From Geovibrio ferrireducens (GTDB taxonomy: Bacteria > Chrysiogenota > Deferribacteres > Deferribacterales > Geovibrionaceae), in contig NZ_JAJAPB010000005.1 in the NCBI RefSeq assembly GCF_026226615.1, positions 124,001 through 188,000 of the forward strand: DNA of 64,000 bases, in the 5' to 3' direction. Both the position numbers and the translations under genes were made by a program. This document shows positions 61,389 through 64,000 of this stretch, piece after piece; within the stretch, counting starts at the first letter, position 1; each line of letters begins with the position of its first letter. Under the pieces are notes generated by a model. That model was not told the origin of the DNA, made no database searches, and worked only from the letters and a program-made list of their open reading frames with translations.

Positions 61389-62465
61389 TCAGAATGTGCC
61401 GTAGGAATGCAGACCGCTGAGCAGAAGGTTCACGCCGACATATGTAAAAATCGTGCTGAGGAACCCTATAACGGCGATGACTGTCACCTTGCGACCCTGC
61501 CAGCCGCGCATGTATCTGCCGTGGAGGTAAAAAGCATATATAAGCCATGTGATGAGCGACCATGTTTCCTTCGGGTCCCATGACCAGTAATGCCCCCATG
61601 CCTTGTCCGCCCATATCGCACCGAATATCAGCCCGCCCACAGTGAAAACCGGAAAACCCACCGAGATAGCCTTGTATGTGAGTTCCTCAAGCAGATCCTG
61701 CGTGAGACCAAGCTTTTCGGCGAGACCTGCGATAAAATTACCGAAATACCACAGAAAGAGCCATACAGTTATAAAACCCACTATTATTATAGCTATATCA
61801 GAGCCGTCCGCCCTTCTGAAAAGGTCAGAAAAAGGCTTTGACATCCCCTCCCTGTCACCGGAGGAAGCTTTAAGGATCATATCTGCCAACATGCCGCCCA
61901 TTGTGAAAATAAACAGCGAGAGCGTACCTGTCCAGAAAAGATAAACACCGGAGCTTTTCCTTTTATCGCTCAGGGCGAGGTGAAGCACTGCGGCTATGAA
62001 CGAAACCGCAAACGCGGCATAAGCCACAAAGCTGAGTGAAGCATGCGCCAGAAGCCAGTTGCTTTTAAGTGCCGGGAGAATCGGCTGAATGTCTTTTGAC
62101 ATCCCTGTGGTGTCTATGAAGGCTATCGCCATTCCGGCAAGCATGGCTGCCAGAGCGCCGAAGGCTCTGATCTTATAATAAGATTCCACCAGAATATTGC
62201 CGAGGATAAGACACCACGCAAAAAACACCAGCGATTCATAAAGGTTAGTGATGGGTATGGACTGGAAAAAGCCCAGATTATACATCTGCGAGAAGGCAAA
62301 CCAGCGGATAGCAAAAGCGCCTGTGTGGCATGCGAAGCTCACAACCGCAACAGATGAGGCAACTCTGCCGACTATATCTCTTCCTGTAACGAAATAGGCT
62401 ATGTAAATGACCATTGCAAGCAGGTAGCCGAGACCTGCCGCCGCGAAAAGAGGCGATGAGCTCAT
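61389..62465 (-). CDS. ccsA: Cytochrome c biogenesis protein CcsA/ResC
   Basis: The 358-residue inner-membrane protein has about eight transmembrane helices. The haem-handling WWD-type motif WGHYWSWDPKETWSLITWLI lies near residue 285, and conserved His residues flank it. With ResB it forms the system II haem lyase that moves haem out and attaches it to apocytochrome c. The start overlaps the resB stop by one base (TAATG), so the pair is translationally coupled. It serves the multihaem cytochromes of this cell. Confidence 0.95.
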   Translation of the reverse strand: MSSSPLFAAAGLGYLLAMVIYIAYFVTGRDIVGRVASSVAVVSFACHTGAFAIRWFAFSQMYNLGFFQSIPITNLYESLVFFAWCLILGNILVESYYKIRAFGALAAMLAGMAIAFIDTTGMSKDIQPILPALKSNWLLAHASLSFVAYAAFAVSFIAAVLHLALSDKRKSSGVYLFWTGTLSLFIFTMGGMLADMILKASSGDREGMSKPFSDLFRRADGSDIAIIIVGFITVWLFLWYFGNFIAGLAEKLGLTQDLLEELTYKAISVGFPVFTVGGLIFGAIWADKAWGHYWSWDPKETWSLITWLIYAFYLHGRYMRGWQGRKVTVIAVIGFLSTIFTYVGVNLLLSGLHSYGTF

Positions 62466-63850
62466 TATTTTTCCCCCCTGCTTTTTTCAATTTCAGCCGA
62501 AAGCCCACGGAACAGCTTTTCCGCTTCCCTCTGGGCTGTTACTTTGCCCTTGTCTTTATGGTAAAAAAGGCGCACGGAGATATTTCTCCCGCCCGGCTTG
62601 GTTACAATCCACACCCTTCTGTGTGATGTGTAGAAGGCTGTCATCACCCCGATGGAAATAATTATGAAACCGAGATAAATCACAGGCAGACCCGGATCTA
62701 TGCGCGCAGAAAGAACAGTGTATTCAGCGCCCCAAACATCATTAAAGGTTATGTGCATATTAGTAAAATCCCCGGATGCGGGATCTTTCATAAGTATCCA
62801 TTCACTTGCGGATTCCCCCTCCTGATTGGTGAACACAAAGTTCAGGGCGGGGTTCACAAGCTGGGTGCTGAAGTTGATAAGATTTCCTTCACTGTCCTTA
62901 CCAAGAGCGGGCGCAAAGTCATTCAGCATGACCTTAAGCTTGAGATCGGGTATTTCAAACTCCTGTCCGATCCCCATTGAATATTCGGAACTGACACCGG
63001 AGATGAGGGAATCGACCGTGAATTTAAATATAACGTCCCTGTTGGGGAACACGCCGTAGCTTGACTGATAAAATGTTACACCGTCAAACTTAACCGGGCT
63101 GTTCACTGAGACCACTGCGTCTGTTGTTACGTTGTCTTTTATGAAGTGTATTTTGGAGCGGAAGGAACTCTGCTTGGGAGAGTTTTCATAGAACTCAGAT
63201 TCAAAATTTTCGAGATAAACACTGAAAGGAAGCTCAATCTCCTTATCCTTACCGGCAGTGACAATATGTTCCAGCTTACCTTCGAGTATGGCTATATTGC
63301 CGTTGTAGCCGAAAATTCCGCCTATGAAGCCGCCCGCAATGAGTATAACGAGTCCGAGGTGCGTTATAAATGCACCGGATTTGCCGTATCTGCCTTTTTC
63401 CGCAGCGAGAACATCTTCACTCCCGGTTTTTCTCCAGCGTGAGAAAACGGACTCAAAGGCCTTTGCCACATTTTCGGAAGATGTATTAAACTCTTTTTCC
63501 TCAACAAAATAGGCAGAGAAGGCATCCTTATCCGTGCTGATTTTCCCGGTAAGCTTCCTCCATGTTGCCGGAAACTTATCCACGGAACAAAAAATAAGAT
63601 TCAGCGCCAGAAGCAGCAGGATGGAGTTAAACCAGTATGTATGGTAAAGGTCGGTGAAACCTGTTTTATCCAGAAAATTGTAAACCGTCGGTGCAGCCTC
63701 GCCGAAAACAGAGCTGAGCCTTTCTGTTGTTTCTTCGGCCGGTGCGTGCTGTTTAATGAAAGTACCCACGGAGGATACGAAAATTATAACCGCGAAAAGA
63801 ACGAGAGCAAACCTCAGAGAGCCTGCGGCCTTGAATATTTTTTTCATCAT
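62465..63850 (-). CDS. resB: ResB-like cytochrome c biogenesis protein
   Basis: The 461-residue protein has three N-terminal hydrophobic segments (~10-32, ~70-90, ~150-172), a large periplasmic domain and a last membrane helix near residue 400 (GLPVIYLGFIIISIGVMTAF). This is the ResB/Ccs1 pattern of system II cytochrome maturation. ATG 63850 is preferred over the longer frame (63904) since AGGAAT lies upstream and the family starts with KKIFKAAGSLRFAL. It is first in the resB-ccsA operon. Confidence 0.94.
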   Translation of the reverse strand: MMKKIFKAAGSLRFALVLFAVIIFVSSVGTFIKQHAPAEETTERLSSVFGEAAPTVYNFLDKTGFTDLYHTYWFNSILLLLALNLIFCSVDKFPATWRKLTGKISTDKDAFSAYFVEEKEFNTSSENVAKAFESVFSRWRKTGSEDVLAAEKGRYGKSGAFITHLGLVILIAGGFIGGIFGYNGNIAILEGKLEHIVTAGKDKEIELPFSVYLENFESEFYENSPKQSSFRSKIHFIKDNVTTDAVVSVNSPVKFDGVTFYQSSYGVFPNRDVIFKFTVDSLISGVSSEYSMGIGQEFEIPDLKLKVMLNDFAPALGKDSEGNLINFSTQLVNPALNFVFTNQEGESASEWILMKDPASGDFTNMHITFNDVWGAEYTVLSARIDPGLPVIYLGFIIISIGVMTAFYTSHRRVWIVTKPGGRNISVRLFYHKDKGKVTAQREAEKLFRGLSAEIEKSRGEK

Positions 63851-63963
63851 AATTAAAATTCCTGCTTTCAAAAATAAATTACAGCATTCCCGAATCTTAG
63901 TCATGTTTCGAGAAATCCCGTAATATATATAAACCCTTTAGACAGATTCAGACAGTATTTTTT

Positions 63964-63996
63964 TGTAAAAAAGAATCGGGGGCATTAAGCCCCCGA
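63964..63996 (-). terminator. Terminator of a minus-strand gene beyond the window
   Basis: TCGGGGGC (63976-63983) pairs with GCCCCCGA (63989-63996). On the minus strand a T-rich run follows (TTCTTTTTTAC). The gene it ends must lie to the right of position 64000. Confidence 0.85.
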
Positions 63997-64000
63997 CTCA

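Overview
The window looks like chromosome of a flagellated or at least chemotactic, respiratory, anaerobic Gram-negative bacterium rich in c-type cytochromes. The gene set (OmcA/MtrC-type decaheme lipoprotein, another multiheme cytochrome, ResB/CcsA cytochrome maturation, rubrerythrin, bacteriohemerythrin, sigma-54 control, three chemoreceptors and six c-di-GMP-type proteins) would fit the Deferribacterota (Geovibrio/Denitrovibrio relatives) or a similar metal-reducing lineage. This placement is inference from gene content and protein style only.

Layout. 1-5235: 3' part of a multiheme cytochrome gene, a ferredoxin-type Fe-S protein, an AT-rich foreign-looking membrane gene, glyA behind a ZTP riboswitch, and rubrerythrin with a dyad inside its promoter. 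5236-6170: a gene-free block of dispersed structured repeats. 6171-13000: cold-shock protein, hemolysin-III-type membrane protein, an EAL-HDOD protein, then a chemoreceptor / REC-phosphatase-kinase / STAS operon. 13000-24550: mostly metabolic and transport genes (amidotransferase, macro domain, cyclase, MscS, CorA, MFS, radical SAM, HD hydrolase, HD-GYP, beta-hydroxyacid dehydrogenase, RtcB). 24550-33400: two more chemoreceptors, HflX, a MarR regulator and a four-PAS diguanylate cyclase. 33570-39140: threonine aldolase, then a lipoprotein redox operon (flavoprotein, cytochrome c, small lipoprotein) facing a divergent sigma-54 activator. 39300-50070: peptide deformylase with a GcvR-like protein, a clpC / PanE-Nudix fusion / response-regulator run, a LuxR regulator, HD-GYP, a Fur-family regulator, cyclophilin, M23 peptidase and hemerythrin. 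50070-55710: decaheme cytochrome embedded between repeat fields, one of which surrounds a DUF559 nuclease-like gene. 55770-63850: MATE pump, GGDEF protein, YgjP-like peptidase, tautomerase, GNAT, MsrAB and resB-ccsA. The last bases hold a terminator of a minus-strand gene outside the window.

Main themes. (1) Extracytoplasmic electron transfer: multiheme cytochromes, a Tat/lipobox flavoprotein with a cytochrome lipoprotein partner, and the machinery for haem attachment. (2) Dense signalling: c-di-GMP synthesis and breakdown domains, chemoreceptors, a partner-switching module and several response regulators. (3) An unusual load of structured intergenic repeats. At least three families are visible, and two of them keep their base pairing while changing the paired bases. 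The third, a C-rich 92-bp unit, occurs in an array with a strict 111-bp period around a DUF559 gene, and its terminal arm appears to serve as that gene's ribosome binding site. This array, and the sigma-54 circuit at 34.7-39.1 kb, are the parts most worth following up. No rRNA, tRNA or CRISPR array was recognised.
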